A stretch of DNA of 64,000 nt, from contig NZ_CP133016.1 in NCBI RefSeq assembly GCF_030866745.1, positions 1,054,001 through 1,118,000 on the forward strand. The letters are read 5' to 3'. This DNA comes from Sphingomonas flavescens. Its GTDB lineage: Bacteria > Pseudomonadota > Alphaproteobacteria > Sphingomonadales > Sphingomonadaceae. The notes beneath the pieces are model-generated. The model did not search any database and was not told the origin of the DNA. It saw only the letters and a program-made list of their open reading frames with translations. Numbering within the stretch: position 1 is the first letter of the stretch; each line of letters starts with the position of its first letter. Both the position numbers and the translations under genes were made by a program. Shown one piece after another: positions 25,661-33,433 of the stretch.

Positions 25661-25734
25661 TGCCCCGTCGTCTAATGGTAAGACTACGGACTCTGACTCC
25701 GTCAATCGTGGTTCGAATCCACGCGGGGCATCCA
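25661..25734 (+). tRNA. tRNA-Gln (anticodon CUG)
   Basis: A 74-base cloverleaf including an encoded CCA. The acceptor stem TGCCCCG pairs with CGGGGCA; the anticodon stem ACGGA/TCCGT encloses the loop CTCTGAC with anticodon CTG; the T-arm holds GGTTCGAATCC. It decodes CAG, the main Gln codon in GC-rich genomes. No terminator is visible before the glycosidase gene 28 bp downstream. Confidence 0.95.
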
Positions 25735-25762
25735 TCCTCCTCCACGCGCATTGAAGCCGTCG

Positions 25763-27184
25763 ATGGCCGACCAACTTTCGAGCGTAAGCGTCCGCGTCGA
25801 GAATGCGTCCGACGGATTTCGCATCGGGGTCGAGTGGAACGGCGCCGCCCGAGACTTTCTGGTGCCAACCGAGACGCAGCAGGACTTTTCGGCCTTCTAC
25901 CGCGCCTTGTCCCAGGATTTTGGCACACGTCTACCGCATATCTTCGCCGGCGCCGTCGACCACCCGCCCGCCAGTTTTCCCTGGCAGCCGCTGCTGACCG
26001 AGAACGCCCATCCTAAGATCCTCGTCGGCTATGGCGACCCGGCGGTCGTGAAGACGGACGATGGCTGGTGGCTATTAGCAACGTCGAACGACGCGCCGGA
26101 CGCTTTCCCGATCCTGCATTCCACCGATCTCATCCATTGGGAGCCGCGCGGGTTCGTCTTCCCTTCCGGACATGAACCCGGCTGGGCCGCGACAGGCCGC
26201 AACCGCGCCGACTTCTGGGCGCCCGAGATGCTTCCCGTCGGCGACGAATATTGGACGGTGTTCACGGCGCGCCAGGCCAGCAATGCGCTGGCCATCGGGC
26301 TCGCTAAGGCGCGGTTTCCGGAAGGTCCTTGGGTCGACAACGGCCAGCCGCTCATCGTCGGCAAGCCGGTCGATACGACGGGGCTCGGCTACGGTGCCGG
26401 CCAACCTGCGTTAAGCGGCGGCGTCATCGATTCCCACCTGTTCATCGACGCCGACGGCACGAAATATCTATTCTGGAAGGATGACACGAACAGCATCTGG
26501 CCGCGTCCGCTGGCGATGCTGCTCCGCGCCCATCCCGCGCTGATCGACAGCCTGTTCAGCGAGGAAGTGGATCGCCGGACCGCGACATTTGCCGCTGCGA
26601 TCGTCCCTTGGGCTAACGCGCAGCGGCCGATGGTCCGCTTCTTCGCGATGCAACCCCTGATCGAGGCGGCACTCGCCAACTGGACGCAAGTGCGCTCGGC
26701 GCTGATGGACTTTGGCCTGGCCGGCACGATCGTCGAGGCGATGACCACGCCGGTCCGAGGCCAGCGCATTGCCGACGACGGCCGTTCGATGATCGGCGCC
26801 GATAAGCTCGTGCTTGCCAACGACCTCGATTGGGAAGGCCATCTGATCGAAGGTCCCTTCGTTACCCGCCAGGAGGGTCGATACTATCTGTTCTACGCGG
26901 GCAATGATTTCTCGACGCCCGCGTACGGCATCGGCGTCGCCGTCGCGGACCACCCGCTGGGACCCTACACGAAGCAAGGTCCTCCGCTGCTTCAGTCTAC
27001 CCGTGAGTGGCTAGCGCCGGGGCATGCGTCGGTGGCGCCTGGCCTCGAAGGCAATCCGCAACTCTTCTTCCACGCCTTCCACCCTGGCACCGGCGGCTAC
27101 AATTCGTTCCGCGCATTGCTAACCGCCGGCCTGGAATTCCGCGATGGTCGCGTCACCGTCGTGCCGCTTATGAGCCCTTCGTGA
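25763..27184 (+). CDS. GH43-like glycoside hydrolase with large insertion
   Basis: 473 residues from the ATG at 25763 (no clear Shine-Dalgarno; a TTG 12 bases upstream is an alternative). The five-bladed beta-propeller signature of glycoside hydrolase family 43 is visible: the base aspartate in GYGDPAVVK (D92), the modulating aspartate in [10 protein letters not shown] (D223), and the acid glutamate in HLIEGPFVT (E363). Short aromatic strands such as [14 protein letters not shown] and YYLFYAG fit the blades. Family members cleave arabinose-, xylose- or fructose-type glycans. There is no signal peptide, so it appears cytoplasmic. About 100 mostly helical residues (about 245-345) interrupt the propeller between D223 and E363, and the first about 85 residues are unassigned. 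The 3' end overlaps the convergent GIN-domain gene by 17 bp. Confidence 0.8.
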   Translation: MADQLSSVSVRVENASDGFRIGVEWNGAARDFLVPTETQQDFSAFYRALSQDFGTRLPHIFAGAVDHPPASFPWQPLLTENAHPKILVGYGDPAVVKTDDGWWLLATSNDAPDAFPILHSTDLIHWEPRGFVFPSGHEPGWAATGRNRADFWAPEMLPVGDEYWTVFTARQASNALAIGLAKARFPEGPWVDNGQPLIVGKPVDTTGLGYGAGQPALSGGVIDSHLFIDADGTKYLFWKDDTNSIWPRPLAMLLRAHPALIDSLFSEEVDRRTATFAAAIVPWANAQRPMVRFFAMQPLIEAALANWTQVRSALMDFGLAGTIVEAMTTPVRGQRIADDGRSMIGADKLVLANDLDWEGHLIEGPFVTRQEGRYYLFYAGNDFSTPAYGIGVAVADHPLGPYTKQGPPLLQSTREWLAPGHASVAPGLEGNPQLFFHAFHPGTGGYNSFRALLTAGLEFRDGRVTVVPLMSPS

Positions 27185-27731
27185 CGGCGCCGCCGCCGCG
27201 GACCGCTGAGCTGACGCGCGGATCGCCCCAGTAGCGAACATGGCCGCCGCCGTTGATCGCGGCCGACAGGGAAGAGCGCGGCCGCACCAGGATTTCGCCA
27301 CCACCATTCACGGCGGCGGAGACGCTGCCGGCCTCGACCGAGCGCGCGTCGATCTTGCCGCCGCCATTCACCGCAACCGACACCTGCGGCTGCGGCCGGA
27401 AGCCGCCCGCAGCCGTGATCAGCCCGCCACCGCTGATGCCGAGGCTCGGCACCGTCGGCGACTGGATTTCGACGCGCAGGCGATAAGTCTGCGGGCACCG
27501 CTCGTTGCAAGTATCGATTCGCAGCTGTCCGTCCCGCTCGATCCGCATGCCGGTGTACCGGCTGCTGCCCTCGACGATGGTGACCCGCTGGACCGGGCCG
27601 GGCACGACATTGACGACGCCGCCGCCGCGCAGTTGGACCGACCGAAAGTTGCCGACTGAAACGGTCTCGGCACCAATGGCCGGCACTGAAGCGGCCAGTG
27701 CCGCAGCGAAAATCGGAAGAGTGGAGCGCAT
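27168..27731 (-). CDS. Secreted GIN-domain (DUF2807) protein
   Basis: 187 residues with a Sec signal peptide (about 1-21, ending AIGA). The mature protein is a repetitive beta-solenoid-like domain. GGG turns recur at 36, 101, 123, 143, 161 and 179, spaced 18-22 residues in the second half (SGGGLI, NGGGKI, NGGGEI, NGGGHV). This matches the head-GIN/DUF2807 family of putative auto-transporter adhesins, whose function is not known. A Cys pair (TCNERCP, 74-79) may form a disulphide. Upstream, a set of palindromes (27754-27784) suggests tight transcriptional control. AAAGG precedes the start. Confidence 0.82.
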   Translation of the reverse strand: MRSTLPIFAAALAASVPAIGAETVSVGNFRSVQLRGGGVVNVVPGPVQRVTIVEGSSRYTGMRIERDGQLRIDTCNERCPQTYRLRVEIQSPTVPSLGISGGGLITAAGGFRPQPQVSVAVNGGGKIDARSVEAGSVSAAVNGGGEILVRPRSSLSAAINGGGHVRYWGDPRVSSAVRGGGAVTKGS

Positions 27732-27753
27732 GATGCGACCTTTCGAAATATGA

Positions 27754-27784
27754 CGCTACATATGTAGCGCTACAATTGCAGCGC
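27754..27784. promoter_or_regulatory. Overlapping palindromic operator
   Basis: A perfect 16-bp palindrome CGCTACATATGTAGCG (27754-27769) overlaps a perfect 12-bp palindrome TGTAGCGCTACA (27763-27774) and a near-palindrome GCGCTACAATTGCAGCGC (27767-27784). Together they give four copies of the half-site CGCTACA. The core TAGCGCTA resembles LacI-family operators. It lies between the divergent GIN-domain and glutathione transferase genes, 23-53 bp from the former's start. The binding protein is not known. Confidence 0.7.
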
Positions 27785-27832
27785 GTCTAGCCTTTTCTTG
27801 CGCGCGCCTGGCGACCGCTCCAAAACGCGCCG

Positions 27833-28582
27833 ATGGATCGCGCAGTCACCATCATTGGCAGCTACGTCAGCCCCTATGTGCGCAAGGTTCTCGCCTGCCT
27901 GAACCTCAAGGGTGTCGGGTTCGAAGTCGATCCGATTACGCCCTTCTTCGGCAACGATGAATTTCGCAGGCTCAGCCCGCTCTGCCGCATCCCCGTCCTG
28001 ATCGACGGTGATTTCGCCGCCAGCGATTCGAGCGTGATCTGCGGCTACATCGACGAAGCTTATTCCGGCCACGCGCTGTTGCCTGCAGACCCCAAGGATC
28101 GCGCCCGCGCGCGGTGGCTGGAAGAATTCGCCGATACGCGGCTTGGCGACGTGCTGATCTGGAGCTTGTTCTATCAAAAGATCGTCCATCCGCTCGTCTG
28201 GGGCGAACCGGGCGACCAGGCGCGGATCGACAAGGCGATTGGCCAGGATATTCCCGCCGCGCTCGACTATCTCGAGCAGCAGGCGCCGAGCGATGGCTTC
28301 CTCTTCGGCGACATTGGTATTGCCGATATTTCCGTTGCGACCTTCTTCCGCAACGGCAGCTTTGCGGGGTTTGAGATCGACGCCCAGCGCTGGCCGCGCG
28401 CGGCGCAGTGGGTCGATCGCACGCTCGGCCATCCATGCTTTGCCGACCTGTTCCGGTTCGAAGACGTGCAGCGCAATGCGGACATCAAAGGTCGGCGCCA
28501 GGCGCTCCTCGACGCGGGCGCACGTCTTACCCAACAGACGCTGGGCGAGCGCGAGCCACGGCGCGGGATGATGCGCCTTTAA
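27833..28582 (+). CDS. Glutathione S-transferase family protein
   Basis: 249 residues. The N-terminal thioredoxin-like domain (about 4-80) begins TIIGSYVSPYVRKVLACLNLKG, with SPYVRK in the active-site helix position, CRIPVLIDGD with the cis-Pro, and SDSSVICGYID for glutathione binding. The all-helical C-terminal domain (about 90-210) contains GDIGIADISVAT, the N-capping box of GSTs. GSTs conjugate or reduce electrophiles; the substrate is not predictable. It is monocistronic, divergent from the GIN-domain gene across the palindromic operator. Its TAA stop shares a TTAA with the stop of the convergent response regulator. Confidence 0.9.
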   Translation: MDRAVTIIGSYVSPYVRKVLACLNLKGVGFEVDPITPFFGNDEFRRLSPLCRIPVLIDGDFAASDSSVICGYIDEAYSGHALLPADPKDRARARWLEEFADTRLGDVLIWSLFYQKIVHPLVWGEPGDQARIDKAIGQDIPAALDYLEQQAPSDGFLFGDIGIADISVATFFRNGSFAGFEIDAQRWPRAAQWVDRTLGHPCFADLFRFEDVQRNADIKGRRQALLDAGARLTQQTLGEREPRRGMMRL

Positions 28583-29082
28583 TGTTGGTGTCCCGAAATC
28601 CAGTGTTCGAGCCGGGTGCGTAGCGACGGCTTGGAGGGAATGAAGCCCACCTCCGGCATCGGGGCCTGTTCCGTCGGCTCGTAGAGCATTAGATTCTCCG
28701 GCATCTTCGGTCGCACCGCTTCGCGCCCGCGCAGCATGTCTTCGGCAGCCGCCAGCGACCGATGGACGTCTTCCGCCGTGAACGGCTTCATCAGGCAGCC
28801 GAGCGCCAGGTCGGGCATCGGAAACCGCGGGGCCTTGCCGCTCACGAAAAGGCACGCGACGCCGATATCGTTGAGCCGCGCCGCAACCGAAAAGCCGGTC
28901 GTGCCGTGCGCGAGGTGAAGGTCGAGCAGGACGAGATCGGGATGATATTCCTCGATCGCCGCCATCGCCTGATCGGCATCCTCCGCCATCGCCACGACGC
29001 GATATCGAGGGTTGTCCTCGACCAGATATTTCAAGGTAACGGCCAATTGGCTGTCATCTTCGACAATCAGGATGTTCAGCAT
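28579..29082 (-). CDS. Orphan single-domain response regulator
   Basis: 167 residues. The receiver domain (1-about 120) has the acidic pair D9-D10, phospho-acceptor D54 in VLLDLHL, S81 and K99 (LMKPF). No DNA-binding or enzymatic output domain follows; the remaining about 50 residues look unstructured, with Pro and Glu. It probably acts by protein-protein contact, as in phosphorelays. No kinase is adjacent; an HWE-family kinase is 10 kb away (38442) but linkage is not shown. Confidence 0.9.
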   Translation of the reverse strand: MLNILIVEDDSQLAVTLKYLVEDNPRYRVVAMAEDADQAMAAIEEYHPDLVLLDLHLAHGTTGFSVAARLNDIGVACLFVSGKAPRFPMPDLALGCLMKPFTAEDVHRSLAAAEDMLRGREAVRPKMPENLMLYEPTEQAPMPEVGFIPSKPSLRTRLEHWISGHQH

Positions 29083-29253
29083 CCAGCGACCCCTTCACGA
29101 GGCCGGATTTTACCCAAGTAAATCCGACACGTGGGATGCTGGCCCGCTTCTTGCGCGCTGCGAATCCCGCATGAACGAGGTTATCGCCAGCACGAACGCT
29201 GGCAGCGCCAAACGGAGGGAACGTAACCGGATTAACCGGCAGTCGCTCTTTGT

Positions 29254-30021
29254 CTAGCTACGGTAAAAGAGGTGCAGGCCAATCTTTTGGACCATCGCGA
29301 GGCGCCGTCCCCATGATGGCGCGACATAGGTCGCGTGATACCAAAGCACGTCGGATTCAACGCTTGGGACCACGTTAGCCATCGCCAGCCGCGCCACGCC
29401 TTGCGCACGCGCCCAGGCGGCTGAGCCTTCGTTGATCGCGGGGAACTGGCCGTTCCGGACGAAGGAGAATTGCCACGGCTGCTTGACGACGCTGCACCAG
29501 TCGGTGGGATAGCGGCCCGAGGCGGCGCGATTCATCACCACCCGAGCGACAGCCAGCTGGCCCTCGAGGCTCTCGCCGCGCGCCTCGAAATAGACGGCGG
29601 TCGCCAGGCAGTTGCCTTGCTCGTCGAGTGGGGCGCCAACACTGTATTTGTCGACCAGCGCGTACAGCGGCCAGCCGGCCTTGTAGAGCCAGGCAGCCTC
29701 GCGCTCGATCGAGGTCGAGACTGGCGCGGACGCAGGGGCTTGCGCCAACACTGCGCGCTGGACAATCGGCTTTGGCATCGGAGCGCCAAGCAGCGCATCT
29801 GTCGGGCCGCCCGTGCTCGACGGCAGGGCCGCCAGCGTCGCTGGCTGAACGCTAATCGTGGACGCCGCAACAGTGGCGGCCGGCGCGCTGTCCAGTGCTT
29901 TCACGGCTGTCGAAATGTTGCGCAGAGCGCTCAAATCTTCCGCCGCCGCGCCGGTGCTTCCCGCAAACAGCAACAGACCGGCGATCACGGACGCAACGCG
30001 TCCGCTGGCTGACTTCATCAC
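29254..30021 (-). CDS. Cell wall hydrolase, SleB type
   Basis: 255 residues. A Sec signal peptide (about 1-27, ending GAAAE) is followed by a low-complexity Ala/Ser/Pro/Thr linker (about 30-105), then a Hydrolase_2 (SleB) domain in the C-terminal half. The domain core is CLATAVYFEARGESLEGQLA, with E146 the likely catalytic acid, followed by VARVVMNRAASGRYP and WCSVVKQPWQFSF. This family contains lytic-transglycosylase-like enzymes acting on peptidoglycan; in non-sporulating Gram-negatives they probably remodel the wall. The response regulator lies 171 bp downstream on the same strand. Confidence 0.9.
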   Translation of the reverse strand: MMKSASGRVASVIAGLLLFAGSTGAAAEDLSALRNISTAVKALDSAPAATVAASTISVQPATLAALPSSTGGPTDALLGAPMPKPIVQRAVLAQAPASAPVSTSIEREAAWLYKAGWPLYALVDKYSVGAPLDEQGNCLATAVYFEARGESLEGQLAVARVVMNRAASGRYPTDWCSVVKQPWQFSFVRNGQFPAINEGSAAWARAQGVARLAMANVVPSVESDVLWYHATYVAPSWGRRLAMVQKIGLHLFYRS

Positions 30022-30347
30022 TCTGTATCTAGCCCTTACTGGCGGGATGACCCCGCTGGAGGCGCTGCAAAAGCGCGCTTGAATTCCAGCGGGGCGTCAC
30101 CCCGTCTGGCCGGTTCGGCTCCCTGCCGAGCGGCCGCTCTCAATCCGCTGATGGACTTGTTATGGGATGGCCTTCTCGAGTCCAAGCGTTCGGCGATGAA
30201 TCGTTCGACTCGCGGGACGGAATCGGGAACTAACTGTAAAACATACGCTTTTTTGACTTATCCACACGAACTCTACGCGCTTCGTCGATGCTATCGCTCG
30301 GCTCACCGAGACGCTATCGGCCTCTGTCTCGGAAGGAGACGAATGGC
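30022..30347. other. 326-bp intergenic region with competing hairpins and a DnaA-box-like site
   Basis: It lies between the divergent SleB-type and EVE genes. The segment TCCAGCGGGG (30085-30094) can pair perfectly with CCCCGCTGGA (30051-30060), which encloses a smaller stem at 30062-30076. Alternatively it can pair with the downstream CCCCG(T)CTGG (30100-30109); the two structures exclude each other. TTATCCACA at 30258-30266 is a perfect DnaA-box sequence beside an AT-rich patch. No convincing gene was found; an 11-codon ORF at about 30047 is not supported. Confidence 0.55.
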
Positions 30348-30749
30348 GTGGCGCGTTGGCTGATGAAATCGGAGCCCGAGGCCTACAGCTGGGCCGATCT
30401 GGCCCGCGACGGCGGGACGGAATGGGACGGCGTGCGCAACAATGCCGCAAGGATCCATCTCCGCGCGATGAAAGTCGGCGACGAAGCATTCCTCTATCAC
30501 AGCATGTCGGACAAGGCGGTCGTCGGCATCATGCGCGTCGTTCGCGAAGGGCAGCCCGACCCCAAGGACGCCAATTGGGTGTCCGTCCGCGTCGAACCCG
30601 TTCGCAAGCTCGAACACCCGGTCACGCTCGCCGAGATCAAGGCCGAGCCGTCACTCGCCAAGATGGAGCTGATTCGCCAGTCACGCCTGTCGGTCGCGCC
30701 GGTGCGCGACGACGAATGGGACAAGGTGCTCGAGCTGGCGAAGGCCTAG
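30348..30749 (+). CDS. EVE domain-containing protein
   Basis: 133 residues from a GTG at 30348, preceded at nine bases by a strong AAGGAG (30333-30338); the frame is open further upstream to an ATG at 30288, but that lacks a ribosome site and homology. The start reads (M)ARWLMKSEPEAYSWADL, matching the family pattern WLxKSEPxxYSxxDL. HxSMSDKAVVGIMRV follows. EVE domains are PUA-like folds that bind modified bases in DNA or RNA (for example 5-methylcytosine derivatives). The cellular target here is unknown. It converges on typA with a 14-bp gap. Confidence 0.92.
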   Translation: MARWLMKSEPEAYSWADLARDGGTEWDGVRNNAARIHLRAMKVGDEAFLYHSMSDKAVVGIMRVVREGQPDPKDANWVSVRVEPVRKLEHPVTLAEIKAEPSLAKMELIRQSRLSVAPVRDDEWDKVLELAKA

Positions 30750-30763
30750 CCCGAGCCTGAACC

Positions 30764-32581
30764 TTATGCCGCTTCGAGCTTGCGCGCCTCGCGCTTGCGC
30801 TCATGCGGGTCGAGGTAGCGCTTGCGGATGCGGATCGCCTTGGGCGTCACTTCCACCAGCTCGTCGTCCTGGATGTAGGCGATCGCCTGCTCTAGGCTCA
30901 TCCGCTTCGGCGGCGTCAGGCGGATGCCCTCGTCCTTGCCCGAAGCACGGAAGTTGGTGAGCTGCTTGGACTTCAGCGGATTGACCTCAAGGTCCTGCGG
31001 CTTCGCATTCTCGCCGATGACCATGCCCTCGTAAAGCATCTCACCCGGCGACACGAACAGGATGCCGCGCTCTTCCAGTGCGTTCAGCGCGTAAGGCACG
31101 GCGGACCCCTGCTCCATCGAGATAAGCACCCCGTTCTGACGGCCGCTGATCGGCCCCTTGTGCGGGCCGTACTTCTCGAACAGCCGATTCATGATGCCCG
31201 TGCCGCGGGTGTCGGACAGGAACTCGCCGTGATAGCCGATCAGGCCGCGCGACGGTGCCGAGAAGGTCAGGCGCGTCTTGCCACCGCCCGAGGGGCGCAT
31301 GTCGGTCATCTCCGCCTTGCGCATGGCCATCTTGTCGATGACCGTGCCGGAAAACTCGTCGTCGACGTCGACGACCACCGTCTCGTACGGCTCCTCGCGG
31401 CCCGACGGACCGTCACGGAACAGCACGCGCGGACGGCTGATGCCGAGTTCGAAGCCTTCGCGGCGCAAAGTCTCGATCAGCACGCCCAGCTGAAGCTCGC
31501 CGCGGCCGGCGACTTCATACGCCTCGCCGCCGACGGTCTCGGTCACGCGGATCGCGACATTACCCTCGGCTTCGCGCATCAGGCGGTCGCGGATCACGCG
31601 GCTCTGCACCTTGTCGCCGTCCTTGCCCGCAAACGGGCTGTCGTTGACCGCGAAGGTCATGCTCAGCGTCGGCGGATCGATTTCGCGCGCGTGCAGCGGG
31701 TCGGTGATCGCCGGCGTGCCGATCGTGTTTGAAACCGTAGCCTTCATCAGGCCCGCGATGGCGACGATGTCGCCCGCCTTGGCCGTTTCGACCGGAACCC
31801 GCTCCAGGCCCTGGAACGCGAACAGCTTAGTCACGCGGCCGTCCTCGACGACGTTGCCATTGACGTCCATCGCGCGGATCGGATCGTTGATGTTGAGCGT
31901 GCCGCTCTCGATGCGGCCGGTCAGGATACGGCCGAGGAAGTTGTCGCGGTCGAGCAGCGTCGCGAGCATCTTGAACTCGCCCTCGGGATCCAGCGCCGGC
32001 GCCGGCACATGGTCGACGATCGTCTGGAACAGCGGCGTCAGGTCGCCCTCGCGCACGTCGTCGGTGCGGCCGGCATAGCCCGCACGCCCCGAAGCGTAGA
32101 GCGTCGGAAAGTCGAGCTGCTCGTCATTGGCTTCGAGGTTGAGGAACAGCTCGAACACCTCATCGAGCACTTCCGGCGCGCGCGCGTCCGGACGGTCGAT
32201 CTTGTTGACCACGACGATCGGCTTCAGGCCAAGCGACAGCGCCTTGCCGGTCACGAACTTGGTCTGCGGCATCGGCCCTTCGGCGGCATCGACCAGAAGG
32301 ATCACGCCGTCGACCATGCTCAGGATGCGCTCCACTTCGGCACCAAAGTCGGCGTGGCCCGGCGTATCGACGATGTTGATATGCGTGCCGTTCCACTCGA
32401 CGCTGGTGCACTTCGCCAGGATCGTGATCCCCCGCTCTTTCTCGAGGTCGTTCGAATCCATCGCGCGCTCCTCGACGCGCTGGTTCTCGCGGAAGGTGCC
32501 CGACTGGCGGAAAAGCTGGTCGACAAGGGTCGTCTTGCCATGATCGACGTGCGCGATGATCGCGACGTTGCGCAAATTCAT
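30764..32581 (-). CDS. typA: Ribosome-associated GTPase TypA/BipA
   Basis: 605 residues from [16 protein letters not shown] translational GTPase that binds the ribosome under stress and cold and helps 50S assembly. G1 is HVDHGKTT (11-18), G3 is [10 protein letters not shown]4 is NKIDRP. EF-G-like domains III and V and the TypA-specific C-terminal domain ([16 protein letters not shown]) are present. Length matches the family (about 607). The upstream frame extends 25 codons but homology begins at this ATG. The Shine-Dalgarno is weak. It is divergent from the small basic protein gene. Confidence 0.97.
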   Translation of the reverse strand: MNLRNVAIIAHVDHGKTTLVDQLFRQSGTFRENQRVEERAMDSNDLEKERGITILAKCTSVEWNGTHINIVDTPGHADFGAEVERILSMVDGVILLVDAAEGPMPQTKFVTGKALSLGLKPIVVVNKIDRPDARAPEVLDEVFELFLNLEANDEQLDFPTLYASGRAGYAGRTDDVREGDLTPLFQTIVDHVPAPALDPEGEFKMLATLLDRDNFLGRILTGRIESGTLNINDPIRAMDVNGNVVEDGRVTKLFAFQGLERVPVETAKAGDIVAIAGLMKATVSNTIGTPAITDPLHAREIDPPTLSMTFAVNDSPFAGKDGDKVQSRVIRDRLMREAEGNVAIRVTETVGGEAYEVAGRGELQLGVLIETLRREGFELGISRPRVLFRDGPSGREEPYETVVVDVDDEFSGTVIDKMAMRKAEMTDMRPSGGGKTRLTFSAPSRGLIGYHGEFLSDTRGTGIMNRLFEKYGPHKGPISGRQNGVLISMEQGSAVPYALNALEERGILFVSPGEMLYEGMVIGENAKPQDLEVNPLKSKQLTNFRASGKDEGIRLTPPKRMSLEQAIAYIQDDELVEVTPKAIRIRKRYLDPHERKREARKLEAA

Positions 32582-32666
32582 TGTGATTTTCCGGAAAAAA
32601 GAATGTGGCGGCCCCATAGGCAAAAGTGCGCGATGTTGCAACGCAGCATGGCACATGGTCCAAGTT

Positions 32667-32676
32667 CAAACGTTTG
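32667..32676. promoter_or_regulatory. CAAACGTTTG palindrome
   Basis: A perfect 10-bp palindrome 33 bp upstream of the small basic protein gene and 86 bp from the divergent typA start. A possible regulator site; GTTCAAACGTTTGC resembles PsrA/FadR-type TetR operators, but nothing nearby confirms that. CGTT within it also lies 16 bases after GGCAC, a weak match to an EcfG promoter. Confidence 0.35.
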
Positions 32677-32708
32677 CATGACCGAACAACGATCGAAGGA
32701 GGCGAGTG

Positions 32709-32933
32709 ATGCCCCGAGGTGCGTACACGGCCAAGCAGGAACGCAAGGCCGACCATATCGAAAAAAGCTACGAGAAGCGCGGCGTCGGCAAGAAGGAAGC
32801 CGAAGAGCGGGCGTGGCGGACGGTCAACAAGCAGGACAAGGGTGGCAAGAACGAAGGCTCGGGCCGTTCGTCGAGCCGCAGCGCCGCCGCCAAAAAGGGT
32901 TGGGAAACCCGTCGCCGCAACGGGAACGGCTAA
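32709..32933 (+). CDS. Small basic Lys/Arg-rich conserved protein
   Basis: 74 residues, MPRGAYTAKQERKADHIEKS onward, with GVGKKEAEERAWRTVNKQ and a tail of Gly, Ser, Lys and Arg (AAAKKGWETRRRNGNG). Small proteins of this pattern are often annotated as plasmid stabilization proteins in proteobacteria, without experimental basis here; a nucleic-acid-binding or stress role is equally possible. AAGGAGG (32696-32702) is an excellent ribosome site. The preceding GTG (32706) is an alternative start one codon upstream. Confidence 0.85.
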   Translation: MPRGAYTAKQERKADHIEKSYEKRGVGKKEAEERAWRTVNKQDKGGKNEGSGRSSSRSAAAKKGWETRRRNGNG

Positions 32934-32936
32934 GCG

Positions 32937-33347
32937 TCAGTTACCGCGTTCGAGGATTTCGATCGCGCGTTCGACGGCGCGGAGTTCGCTCTGCGCCAGC
33001 CGGCCCATTTTTTCCCGCAGGGACTTGCCGCCCGCCACGCGCGAGGCGAGTTGATCCTTCCCATCCTGCGTAAGCCGGAGGCATAACCGCCGCCGGTTGT
33101 CGGGATCTTGCGTCCGCTCGACCAGCCCGGCCCGCACCAGCGCATCGACCGAGCGGCTTACGGCCGGCGCTCCCCGTCCAATGGTGTCGGCAACCTGGTT
33201 GAGCGTCGCTGGCTCCTTGCTCGCAATTGCTCCGAGCAGCTTGCGCCGCGCGCGGTCGACCCGCTCATTGGGACCTTCGACCACCCATTGATGGGTGACG
33301 GCGGTGAAGCGCGCAGCCAGCGCCTCAGGCGAGCTATTGCCGAACAT
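32937..33347 (-). CDS. MarR-family transcriptional regulator
   Basis: 136 residues with a winged helix-turn-helix (about 35-105): LLGAIASKEPATLNQVADTI, then the recognition helix APAVSRSVDALVRAGLVERT and the wing DPDNRRRLCLRLTQDG. Helices at both ends would form the dimer interface. MarR proteins are usually repressors released by small aromatic compounds. It is divergent from an MFS transporter across an 86-bp spacer with a 36-bp dyad (33348-33383) starting next to its own ATG, so autoregulation plus control of the transporter is the simplest reading. Confidence 0.9.
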   Translation of the reverse strand: MFGNSSPEALAARFTAVTHQWVVEGPNERVDRARRKLLGAIASKEPATLNQVADTIGRGAPAVSRSVDALVRAGLVERTQDPDNRRRLCLRLTQDGKDQLASRVAGGKSLREKMGRLAQSELRAVERAIEILERGN

Positions 33348-33383
33348 CGTTGCAGCCTAACAAATATTTGGGGCGGCGCAACG
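33348..33383. promoter_or_regulatory. 36-bp dyad, probable MarR operator
   Basis: Two inverted repeats share exactly one centre: outer arms CGTTGC (33348-33353) and GCAACG (33378-33383), and the inner perfect palindrome CAAATATTTG (33361-33370), arranged 6-N7-10-N7-6. It occupies the marR/MFS divergent spacer. A binding site for the MarR dimer is the likely meaning; not tested. Confidence 0.7.
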
Positions 33384-33433
33384 TTGCCGGATGTTCAGTT
33401 GCCTCGTCCAGCGTTTGCCCGCATTTCGCGACA

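Noticed and set aside
30047..30082. An 11-codon peptide (MTPLEALQKRA) in the SleB-EVE spacer
   Set aside because: No Shine-Dalgarno, very short, and inside a region better explained as hairpin-forming.
30258..30266. Replication origin based on TTATCCACA
   Set aside because: Only one DnaA box is visible and no cluster of boxes or typical origin genes (dnaA, parAB, gidA, hemE) is nearby.
33350..33433. Longer N-terminus for the MFS transporter starting at 33350
   Set aside because: It would translate through the operator-like dyad, adds Cys-rich non-membrane residues, and homology-like sequence begins at 33434.
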